From contig NZ_QKPO01000016.1 of NCBI RefSeq assembly GCF_003258355.1, positions 62,001 to 126,000 on the forward strand: DNA of 64,000 bases. Reading direction: 5' to 3'. Below the pieces are notes generated by a model, which saw nothing but the letters and a program-made list of their open reading frames with translations, was not told the DNA's origin and made no database searches. Of the stretch, positions 55,796 through 63,204 are shown in pieces. Source of the DNA: Confluentibacter sediminis (GTDB lineage Bacteria > Bacteroidota > Bacteroidia > Flavobacteriales > Flavobacteriaceae). Position numbers and translations under genes: made by a program. Numbering within the stretch: the stretch's first letter is position 1; each line of letters starts with the position of its first letter.

Positions 55796-55848
55796 TTATT
55801 TTTTCACTAATAAATAGGTTACTTATGTTTTTTAGTTAACTATGATTT

Positions 55849-56625
55849 CTAACCTAAATAATTTGAAATCAAAATATCTTTCCAGAATGATTTCACTTTT
55901 GGTTTATCAAACCCATGACAACCAAAAGGAAGTCTATTTTTGTTCAACTTGAATGCTAAATTTGGCTTTCTGTCCATTGCAAAACCTAATGCTTCTTTAT
56001 ATTCTGGGATACCAAAATCAGGATAGTGTTTAGGTACGATGATAGACCAAAAAACATCTTCCATAATATAAAAATCGTTTTTATCCCGCTTTAAATTGGC
56101 TTCAATATCACTTTTCATGTCTTGTGCTATTTTATAGCTTTTATATATATTTCGTAATGAAAACCCTCCGTTTCCTACTTTAAAAAATATTTTTTGTCTC
56201 TCCTTTTTTCTTTGGGAATAGAATAAAGTAAGTATTTTTTTCAGCACTGTATTAGGTGAAGCAATCCATGGTGCACCTATATAATCATAACCTTTATTAC
56301 ACCAATATTCCAATTCGTTTCTAAAAACAAAGGCATCCAACTGATAAACTAACATATATTTAAAATCTAAAAAACGTTCATAGAAAGCATCAGACAACAT
56401 CAAACTATTATAAGCATAGACATTTTCAAAGTAACTATCTGGAAATAATTCTGTTCGTATTTTGCCTCCAAAAGCAATAGAAGAACTATCCAGTTTTTCT
56501 GGCTGCGCAAAAACAATATCAAAATCCCCTAACAATTTCACACATTGATTTAAAGACATTTGTTCTGTTTCAGAAAGGGATACCTTACATATAGGTATAA
56601 CAATGGTTACCAAGTTTTCTTGCAT
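55849..56625 (-). CDS. DUF5672 family protein (putative glycosyltransferase)
   Basis: 258 aa. VTIVIPICKVSLSETEQMSL, YMLVYQLDAFVFRNELEYWC, DYIGAPW, VGNGGFSLRN and EDVFWSII are the conserved blocks of DUF5672, an uncharacterised family with a GT-A look (the QLDAFV Asp may be the metal ligand). Located between the Kdo-kinase-like gene and the GT4 gene, so a glycan role is likely. Confidence 0.82.
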   Translation of the reverse strand: MQENLVTIVIPICKVSLSETEQMSLNQCVKLLGDFDIVFAQPEKLDSSSIAFGGKIRTELFPDSYFENVYAYNSLMLSDAFYERFLDFKYMLVYQLDAFVFRNELEYWCNKGYDYIGAPWIASPNTVLKKILTLFYSQRKKERQKIFFKVGNGGFSLRNIYKSYKIAQDMKSDIEANLKRDKNDFYIMEDVFWSIIVPKHYPDFGIPEYKEALGFAMDRKPNLAFKLNKNRLPFGCHGFDKPKVKSFWKDILISNYLG

Positions 56626-56720
56626 ACTTGCTTTATTTTAACTGTTTGCTTATAATTCCAACTATTATCAGTTTGTGTGTATTAAAATTTAGTATTATCA
56701 TTGAAGGTAAATTTATTATA

Positions 56721-57788
56721 ATGATCCTTGCAAAAAAAATCAATTTTATATTACCTTTTCCAACAAAACGTCCTAATGGTGGACCTAAAGTCATGTATAC
56801 ATACGCTAATCTTTTAGCTAAAAAACGATATGAGGTACAAATATATCATTCTTTAAACACTTCTTATACCAAATATAAAAAACCCTATTTTATAAGAGCT
56901 ATTTTACACAAGTTACGAAAAACCCATAGACCTCAATGGTTTCCATTACACCCCAATATAAAATCCTTCAATGTTAAAAAAATTTCTGATAAATATATTC
57001 CTAAAGCCGATTTTATTATATCTACATGGTGGGCCACTGCTCTAGAAGTACACGAGTTAAGTGAAGAGAAGGGAAAAAAAATAAATTTAATTCAAGATTA
57101 TGAAAATTGGAAAGGTCATGAAGACATGCTTTTAAAATCTTATACTTTACCAAATACAACAAACATTGTGATAGCTTCCTATTTGTATGACATTGTTAAT
57201 CCAAGATCAGTTAAAAAAACATATACTTTATTTAATGCCATAGACAACACCATTTTTTATAAAAAAAATGACATTCAAAAACGTTCACCTTCTATTTTAA
57301 TGCTTTATTCAAATGAAAAAAGAAAAGGCACATCTTACGGTATGGAAGCATTAATGAACATTAAAAAAAAATATCCATTTGTTACCATTTCAATGTTTGG
57401 CACTCCAACCAAACCTTATAATTTTCCACAAAACTTTGATTATTATCACCAGCCTAAAAACCTCCCCGATTTATATAATGCTCATGCCATTTTTTTATCA
57501 ACAAGTATTCAGGAGGGGTTTGCCTTACCTCCATGCGAAGCATTGTCTTGTGGTTGTGCATTAATAGCAACTAATATTGGTGGACATAAAGATTATTTGA
57601 AAAATAATGAAACAGGTCTAGCTATTGAAACTGAAAATGTAGAGGATGTCTTCAAAAAAATTGAATTATTTTTAAATGATGATGAATACAGAATACAAAT
57701 AGCTGAAAAAGGACATCATTATTTTATAAATAAGTTCTCTTGGAATAAAAACATAGATATTATAGAAAAAATATTTAGCGACATTTAA
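56721..57788 (+). CDS. Glycosyltransferase family 4
   Basis: 355 aa from the ATG at 56721 (MILAKKINFILPFPTKR); an in-frame ATG at 56628 would add a hydrophobic stretch of no family value and overlap the promoter region. GT-B fold with PNGGPKVMYTYANLL near the start and the C-terminal donor site STSIQEGFALPPCEALSCG (~270, the EGFxxPxxE motif). Probably transfers a hexose to a lipid-linked or LPS glycan. Confidence 0.9.
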   Translation: MILAKKINFILPFPTKRPNGGPKVMYTYANLLAKKRYEVQIYHSLNTSYTKYKKPYFIRAILHKLRKTHRPQWFPLHPNIKSFNVKKISDKYIPKADFIISTWWATALEVHELSEEKGKKINLIQDYENWKGHEDMLLKSYTLPNTTNIVIASYLYDIVNPRSVKKTYTLFNAIDNTIFYKKNDIQKRSPSILMLYSNEKRKGTSYGMEALMNIKKKYPFVTISMFGTPTKPYNFPQNFDYYHQPKNLPDLYNAHAIFLSTSIQEGFALPPCEALSCGCALIATNIGGHKDYLKNNETGLAIETENVEDVFKKIELFLNDDEYRIQIAEKGHHYFINKFSWNKNIDIIEKIFSDI

Positions 57789-57801
57789 AAAACAACTCTA
57801 A

Positions 57802-58359
57802 ATGCAAAACGAAATAAACAACGCCTTAAAAGTACTTAAAGAAGGAGGCCTCCTACTCTACCCTACAGATACCGTTTGGGGCATTGGCTGCGATGCCACA
57901 AATACAAAAGCTGTAGAAAAAATTTACAAACTAAAACAGCGTTCAGATTCTAAAGCTTTAATATGCTTGGTTGCCGATGACAGAATGCTGAAAAAATATG
58001 TAAAAAAAGTACCAGAGGTGGCTTATAATATTTTAGATGTGGCCGACAATCCCATTACCATTATTTACGACGATGCCCAAAATCTAGCCGAAAATTTGGT
58101 TGCCGATGATAACACTATAGCTATAAGAATCCCTAATGATGATTTTTGTTTTCAATTATTACGCAGATTTAACGGTGCCATTGTATCTACTTCAGCCAAT
58201 ATTAGCGGACAACCAACTCCAAAATCGTTCAAAGAAATATCACAAGAGGTTTTAAAAGGTGTAGACTATGTTGTAAATTTGCATCGCGAAAAAATCTGCT
58301 CAAAACCATCATCCATAATTAAATTGAGTAATAATGGAGTTGTTAAGATTATTCGTTGA
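57802..58359 (+). CDS. L-threonylcarbamoyladenylate synthase (TsaC/YrdC family)
   Basis: 185 aa, a single YrdC domain. It has LLLYPTDTVWGIGCDA, KIYKLKQRSDSKAL, IRIPNDDF and IVSTSANISGQPTP, the TsaC/Sua5 signatures, and no Sua5 C-terminal domain. The best guess is formation of threonylcarbamoyl-AMP for the t6A37 tRNA modification; a YciO-type paralogue is the alternative. It is separated from the CCA-adding enzyme by an inserted GxxExxY gene. Confidence 0.85.
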   Translation: MQNEINNALKVLKEGGLLLYPTDTVWGIGCDATNTKAVEKIYKLKQRSDSKALICLVADDRMLKKYVKKVPEVAYNILDVADNPITIIYDDAQNLAENLVADDNTIAIRIPNDDFCFQLLRRFNGAIVSTSANISGQPTPKSFKEISQEVLKGVDYVVNLHREKICSKPSSIIKLSNNGVVKIIR

Positions 58360-58364
58360 TAAAC

Positions 58365-58376
58365 TTAGCCACTAAT
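58365..58376. repeat. Left flanking repeat of the GxxExxY gene
   Basis: TTAGCCACTAAT, just 2 nt before the start codon of the GxxExxY gene. It matches the reverse complement of the right flank at 58776-58787 in 8 of 12 positions without gaps. Confidence 0.4.
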
Positions 58377-58378
58377 AT

Positions 58379-58768
58379 ATGTTTAATATTATAAATAATA
58401 AAGAAGAAAGCTATGCCATAGATGGAACTTTATTTGATGTTTATAATAATTTAGGAAGTGGTTTTTCTGAAATGGTCTATAAAGATGCTTTGGAATATGA
58501 ATTCCTTAAAAATAATATGCCTTTTGAACGCGAAAAAGAGTTTAAAGTGAAATACAAAGACACTTTTCTAAAACACAAATTTTACGCTGATTTTGTTGTA
58601 TTTAATAATATTATACTAGAAATAAAAACAATTGAGTGCTTTCATGCAAGCCATTATAATCAATGTCTTAATTATTTAAAAATATCAGGTTACAAACTAG
58701 CAATTTTAGCCAATTTCAACTTAATTTCCTTGGAATACAAGCGTATAATAGATTCTAAGAAAAAATAA
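58379..58768 (+). CDS. GxxExxY protein (PD-(D/E)XK-like nuclease fold)
   Basis: 129 aa. The name-giving motif is GSGFSEMVYKDAL (~23-35), and the nuclease-like core is KFYADFVVFNNIILEIKTIE (~65-83; the Asp and the ExK of LEIKTI are the expected catalytic residues). Function of this widespread small family is unknown. It is wedged between two tRNA-maturation genes (19 nt after TsaC, 22 nt before the CCA start) and bracketed by short related repeats, so it looks like a late insertion. Confidence 0.88.
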   Translation: MFNIINNKEESYAIDGTLFDVYNNLGSGFSEMVYKDALEYEFLKNNMPFEREKEFKVKYKDTFLKHKFYADFVVFNNIILEIKTIECFHASHYNQCLNYLKISGYKLAILANFNLISLEYKRIIDSKKK

Positions 58769-58775
58769 TTTGCGA

Positions 58776-58787
58776 ATTTGCGGTAAA
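58776..58787. repeat. Right flanking repeat of the GxxExxY gene
   Basis: ATTTGCGGTAAA, preceded by a similar ATTTGCG at 58768-58774; together they read as TTTACCGCAAAT on the minus strand. It starts 7 nt after the stop of the GxxExxY gene. Confidence 0.4.
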
Positions 58788-58790
58788 AAA

Positions 58791-60230
58791 ATGAATTACA
58801 AAGAAGCCTTACATCATCCCATTTTCAAAATTGTATCTCAATCTGCTAAAGAATTACATCTTGATGCCTATGTGATTGGTGGCTTTGTTCGCGATTTTAT
58901 TTTAAAAAGAGGCGATGCCAAAGATATCGATATAGTTACTGTTGGCGATGGTATAAAATTAGCCAAACAGGTTGCTAAAAATCTTCCTATAAAAACAAAA
59001 GTTCAAGTTTTTAAAACTTACGGCACAGCCATGATTCATTTTGATGGTATTGATATAGAATTTGTGGGTGCAAGAAAGGAATCCTATCATGAAGAAAGCA
59101 GAAATCCATCGGTTCAAAATGGTACTTTGGAAGATGACCAAAACCGTCGGGATTTCACCATCAATGCTTTTGCTTTAGATTTGTCCGAAAGTAAATTCGG
59201 AGATTTATTAGACCCTTTTAATGGGCTGGAAGATTTAAAACACAAAATCATTCGCACACCTTTAAATCCGGATATTACTTATAGTGACGATCCATTACGG
59301 ATGATGCGTGCCATTCGCTTTGCAACACAGTTGGATTTTATAATTGAGGAAGCTTCATTAGAAGCTATTTCAAAAAACAAGAATCGAATCAACATTATAA
59401 CCAACGAACGCATTGTTGTTGAACTGAATAAAATTCTTGAAAGCAAAACACCTTCTTTGGGTTTTCTTTTATTAGATAAAACAGGATTATTAGAATATAT
59501 ACTCCCAGAATTAACCGCTTTAAAAGGTATTGATGAAATTGAAGGCCAACGGCACAAAGATAATTTTTATCACACTTTAGAAGTCGTTGATAATATCTCA
59601 AAAAATACCGATGATGTATGGTTACGTTGGGCCGCATTATTACACGATATTGGTAAAGCACCCACAAAAAAATTCAGTAAAAAAATAGGTTGGACATTTC
59701 ATGGACACGAGTTTGAAGGCTCTAAAATGGTATTTCATTTATTTAAAAGATTAAAAATGCCTTTGAATGATAAAATGAAATTTGTTCAAAAAATGGTGTT
59801 TATGAGTTCCCGCCCCATTGTACTTGCTAATGAAGAAGTGACTGATTCTGCTGTTCGAAGATTGGTATTTGATGCTAGTGATTATGTGGATGATTTAATG
59901 ATGCTTTGCGAAGCAGATATCACTACTAAAAACCCTAAAAAATTCAATAAATACCATAATAATTTTAAAATTGTTAGAGAAAAAATTATTGAAGTTGAAG
60001 AACGAGATCACATCCGAAATTTTCAACCACCCATTTCTGGAGAAGAAATTATGGAAACCTTTAATTTAAAACCTTCCAAAGAAATAGGAATTATTAAAGA
60101 AACCATCAAAGAAGCTATTTTAGAAGGCGATATTCCAAATGAGCATGAAGCCGCATTTCAATTGATGCTAGAAGAAGGAAAAAGATTGGGATTAAAAGTT
60201 ACAAAGTTTCAAAGAAACAAAGACTTCTAA
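58791..60230 (+). CDS. CCA tRNA nucleotidyltransferase with HD domain
   Basis: 480 codons including the stop, from the ATG at 58791 (MNYKEALHHPIFKIVSQ); a TTG at 58770 would sit inside the repeat that flanks the GxxExxY gene, so it is rejected. Motifs: GGFVRDFIL and DAKDIDIVTVG (metal Asp pair, ~30-50), RRDFTINAFALDL, DDPLRMMRAIRFA, and a C-terminal HD domain RWAALLHDIGKA. It adds or repairs the 3'-CCA of tRNAs. Confidence 0.93.
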   Translation: MNYKEALHHPIFKIVSQSAKELHLDAYVIGGFVRDFILKRGDAKDIDIVTVGDGIKLAKQVAKNLPIKTKVQVFKTYGTAMIHFDGIDIEFVGARKESYHEESRNPSVQNGTLEDDQNRRDFTINAFALDLSESKFGDLLDPFNGLEDLKHKIIRTPLNPDITYSDDPLRMMRAIRFATQLDFIIEEASLEAISKNKNRINIITNERIVVELNKILESKTPSLGFLLLDKTGLLEYILPELTALKGIDEIEGQRHKDNFYHTLEVVDNISKNTDDVWLRWAALLHDIGKAPTKKFSKKIGWTFHGHEFEGSKMVFHLFKRLKMPLNDKMKFVQKMVFMSSRPIVLANEEVTDSAVRRLVFDASDYVDDLMMLCEADITTKNPKKFNKYHNNFKIVREKIIEVEERDHIRNFQPPISGEEIMETFNLKPSKEIGIIKETIKEAILEGDIPNEHEAAFQLMLEEGKRLGLKVTKFQRNKDF

Positions 60231-60275
60231 TTAATATGGATAACAACAATAGTCCTGAGTTCTTTATTTGAATGA

Positions 60276-60425
60276 CAGACTCAGATTGAAATTGCTTATA
60301 GTTTAAAGTTTTTGAAAGAAGATAATTTCAAAAATCTTTATGCCAATACAAGAGAAATAGAACGCATGTTAACCAGTTTCATTAAAAAATCAAAGAGTAA
60401 AAACTTTGAAACTTTGAAACCTTAA
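60276..60425 (+). pseudogene. C-terminal remnant of a four-helix-bundle (23S IVS-type) protein gene
   Basis: In-frame from 60276 (QTQIEIAYSLKFLKEDNFK, then REIERMLTSFIKKSK) to a TAA at 60423-60425. This is the typical last helix of the small four-helix-bundle proteins encoded in 23S rRNA intervening sequences and scattered through Bacteroidota genomes. A TGA precedes it and no start is present, so only ~49 codons survive. The downstream 45 nt hold a short repeat. Confidence 0.65.
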
Positions 60426-60443
60426 AACTTTGAAACTTTGAAA
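60399..60443. repeat. (A)ACTTTGAAA short tandem repeat
   Basis: AAACTTTG units occur four times between 60399 and 60443, with one altered unit (CCTTAAAA). The last unit supplies the TTG start codon of the next gene. Confidence 0.7.
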
Positions 60444-61460
60444 ACAAAAAAAGACAACAAAAAAGTAATTTACTGGTTATTAACCGGTTGCTTATTGATA
60501 TTCATTATGGTTGTAGTGGGTGGAATCACTAGATTAACACATTCTGGTTTATCCATTTCCAATTACAAACTTATTTCTGGTACGCTTCCTCCTACGAACG
60601 AAACCGAATGGCACGAAGCTTTCGATTTATACAAACAATATCCTGAATATCAAAAACTTAACAATCACTTTTCTTTAGAAGATTTTAAAGATATTTACTT
60701 CTGGGAATGGCTTCACAGACTTATTGGTCGGTTTATTGGAATCGTTTTTTTTATTCCTTTTATGTATTTTTTAATTACCAAACAGCTTACCAAACCTACC
60801 ATAAAAAAGTCTGTTATTCTGCTGTGTTTAGGTGGGTTCCAAGGTTTTTTAGGTTGGTATATGGTTAAAAGTGGTTTGGTAGATAATCCAGATGTAAGCC
60901 ATTATAGATTAGCCGCTCATTTAACAACGGCTTTCATAACATTTGCATATACATTTTGGGTTGCGTTAGATTTAATGTTTCCTTCCCAAAAAAGCATCCA
61001 TGTATCTTTTAGAAATTTAATACGCTGGGGACTTGCTCTTTTATTACTTCAAATTATTTACGGCGCATTTGTTGCAGGTTTAGACGCAGGTTTTATCCAC
61101 AACCATTGGCCTATGATGAGTGAAGGCAAATTTATGCACGAAACGGTTTATATTGAGCAAAGTCCGATATATAAAAACTTTATTGAAGGTAAAAGTGGGG
61201 TGCAATTTGTTCATAGAACACTGGCTTATTTTGTGGTGCTCTTTATAGCCATTATTTGGTATAAATCTAGAAAAATGAGTCTAACAAAATACCAATCTTT
61301 TGGAATAAATGGTTTACTAATTATGGTGGGGATTCAATTTTTATTAGGTGTTTTAACCATCATTTATCACGTTCCTGTTTGGTTAGGGGTTACCCATCAA
61401 GTGGGCGCATTTTTTCTGTTAAGCACCATGACATTTACACTTCACAGATTTAGCAAATAA
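60438..61460 (+). CDS. COX15/CtaA family protein (heme A synthase-like)
   Basis: 340 aa, about eight membrane helices. Start is a TTG inside a repeat; no ATG gives a complete first helix. Conserved His/Trp residues: FWEWLHRLIGR (~94), VSHYRLAAHLTTAF (~155), QFVHRTLAYFVVL (~257) and GVTHQVGAFFLL (~322), the four heme-ligand positions. The opening FIMVVVGGITRLTHSGLS is a family hallmark. It oxidises heme O to heme A for cytochrome oxidase. Confidence 0.92.
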   Translation: MKTKKDNKKVIYWLLTGCLLIFIMVVVGGITRLTHSGLSISNYKLISGTLPPTNETEWHEAFDLYKQYPEYQKLNNHFSLEDFKDIYFWEWLHRLIGRFIGIVFFIPFMYFLITKQLTKPTIKKSVILLCLGGFQGFLGWYMVKSGLVDNPDVSHYRLAAHLTTAFITFAYTFWVALDLMFPSQKSIHVSFRNLIRWGLALLLLQIIYGAFVAGLDAGFIHNHWPMMSEGKFMHETVYIEQSPIYKNFIEGKSGVQFVHRTLAYFVVLFIAIIWYKSRKMSLTKYQSFGINGLLIMVGIQFLLGVLTIIYHVPVWLGVTHQVGAFFLLSTMTFTLHRFSK

Positions 61461-61481
61461 TATAAAAAAACATACATTTGC
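61450..61481 (+). promoter_or_regulatory. Predicted promoter of the pRiA4b ORF-3-like gene
   Basis: TACATTTG at 61474-61481 is a full -7 match. TTTA at 61450-61453, 20 nt upstream, is one base off the -33 box and lies in the end of the COX15 gene. ATG at 61498. Confidence 0.45.
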
Positions 61482-61497
61482 AATATAATTTTTTACA

Positions 61498-62013
61498 ATG
61501 ATTTACAGATTTAGAGTCATTCTTGACAATGATACCGATGATGATGTGTTTCGTGATTTAGAAATTCGTGAAACAGACACCCTTGAGGATTTACACAACA
61601 TTATTACCCAATCTTTTGGATTTGATGGGACAGAAATGGCCTCCTTTTATATAAGTAATGATACCTGGGAACAAGGCGAAGAAATCTCTTTATTTGATTT
61701 AAGTGACGATAATTCTGCACGCTTAATGAGCGAAACCATAATCAATGATGTGGCTCATGAAATACAGCCTAAGCTTATTTATGTCTACGATTTCTTTAGT
61801 ATGTGGACATTTTACGTGGAATTAGCTGAAATTGTAGAAGAAGCAGAAGGTACTACCTACCCTAACCTCATGTTTGTAAAAGGTCAGGTTCCAGATGATG
61901 CACCTCAAAAATTATTTGAAGCGGATGACTTTGATGATGATTTTGATGAGTTTGAAGATGATTTGGACATAGACGATTACGAAAATCTGGATTTTGATGA
62001 AAACTGGAATTAA
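61498..62013 (+). CDS. pRiA4b ORF-3 family protein with acidic tail
   Basis: 171 aa. The first ~125 residues (MIYRFRVILDNDTDDDVFRD, TLEDLHNIITQSFGFDG, YVYDFFSMWTFYVELAEI) fit the plasmid pRiA4b ORF-3-like domain, a name also used for IS1096 passenger proteins. The C-terminal ~35 residues are almost all Asp, Glu and Phe (DDFDDDFDEFEDDLDIDD), an unusually acidic tail. No transposase is nearby, so it is a free-standing gene here. Function unknown. Convergent with the next gene. Confidence 0.85.
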   Translation: MIYRFRVILDNDTDDDVFRDLEIRETDTLEDLHNIITQSFGFDGTEMASFYISNDTWEQGEEISLFDLSDDNSARLMSETIINDVAHEIQPKLIYVYDFFSMWTFYVELAEIVEEAEGTTYPNLMFVKGQVPDDAPQKLFEADDFDDDFDEFEDDLDIDDYENLDFDENWN

Positions 62014-62025
62014 TATGTTAGTTTG

Positions 62026-63084
62026 CTATAGTCCTTGCGGATTTACATTTTCATAATTGTGAGTCAAAAATTCCAGTGCATTTTTAAGTATTTGCCCCAT
62101 AGATTGACAGTCCAAAAACTTAGAATCTTGTGTATATTCAAATATTTTAGTCTTGAGTAAATCTACATTCTCAGGTTTTGAAATCACATCTTCTGCCATA
62201 CAATCTAAAAGTTCATCAATTCTGCCATGAAAACTTTTTAAACGTTTTACCAAAATAGAACGCTCTTCAATTTTATATTGGTCTATGGAAAGTCTTTGGA
62301 AACATTCTGAAACCAATGCCACCATGGTGAAATTTTCTTTAAAAAATTGGGGTCTGTAAATATTAAATTTCCCTTCGTAAGACTGTTGGTCGAAATCTAT
62401 CGCTCTAATTTTATAAACCACATGATCGAAATCATGAGTAGGCACAATCACATAATTATAAGAACGCATATCACCCAAAAGTCTAATCATACAACGTTCA
62501 TTAAACTTAACAAACTCTTTAGCAATTTGAGATTTTTCACTTTTTGTGCAGTGAGGCAGCATGTCTTTTATAAAAACATCGCCAGGAATTCCAGCTATAT
62601 GCTCTTCAATTAAGGTCGTATTACTTACCAAAAAATTCAAATTATATGGAGATAGCATATGCTCCAATTCTAATCCATAAATACGGGAAGCATCAGCAGT
62701 CTTCACATAAAAATAAGTATAATTGTCATTTAAAATGTTCCTGACTTTTATTCTGAACGGTTTAGAATTTCCGAACGTACAATAATCAATAGCATCGACA
62801 TTTAAGAAAGGAATGGTATTTTCATTTCCATCGGAATGTAAAATGGTATACACTTTCTTTAAAGCCAAATCTATTTCATTTCTATCAAATTCACTATAAT
62901 AAACACGTATCCAAAGGGTATCATTATCTTCTTTATCATACACCACTATCGATCCTTGAAACCTCAACAAATCATCATAGAAAACCGGCATTTTAATATT
63001 CCTATTATATTCCGTTAAATAGTGATGCAGTTTAGATGTTATTGGATAAGAAGGTTTTTTCTTTGAAATTTTTAAATCTTCCAT
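62026..63084 (-). CDS. Conserved unknown with a kinase-like catalytic pattern
   Basis: 352 aa, cytoplasmic, no signal or membrane segment. I do not recognise a named family. Two features resemble a protein-kinase fold: LIEEHIAGIPGDVFI (~158-172) looks like a hinge, LLGDMRSYNYVI (Asp205, Asn210) keeps the D-x4-N spacing of the catalytic loop, and KIRAIDFDQ (Asp230, Asp232) could be the DFG-type metal site. No glycine-rich loop or clear VAIK lysine is visible, so activity is doubtful. Tail rich in helices. Function unknown. Confidence 0.7.
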   Translation of the reverse strand: MEDLKISKKKPSYPITSKLHHYLTEYNRNIKMPVFYDDLLRFQGSIVVYDKEDNDTLWIRVYYSEFDRNEIDLALKKVYTILHSDGNENTIPFLNVDAIDYCTFGNSKPFRIKVRNILNDNYTYFYVKTADASRIYGLELEHMLSPYNLNFLVSNTTLIEEHIAGIPGDVFIKDMLPHCTKSEKSQIAKEFVKFNERCMIRLLGDMRSYNYVIVPTHDFDHVVYKIRAIDFDQQSYEGKFNIYRPQFFKENFTMVALVSECFQRLSIDQYKIEERSILVKRLKSFHGRIDELLDCMAEDVISKPENVDLLKTKIFEYTQDSKFLDCQSMGQILKNALEFLTHNYENVNPQGL

Positions 63085-63204
63085 AAAACATTAATTATTC
63101 AAATTTAAACCATTTAACATTAACCTTGTAACAAAATATAATAAGAATCGTCATACTTTTATAACTAACGTAGCTGAAATAACTTCTGCATAAAAAAATA
63201 CATT

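Noticed and set aside
61498-62013. Possible insertion sequence, because the family is named after an IS1096 passenger protein
   Set aside because: No transposase, no terminal inverted repeats and no target duplication around it.
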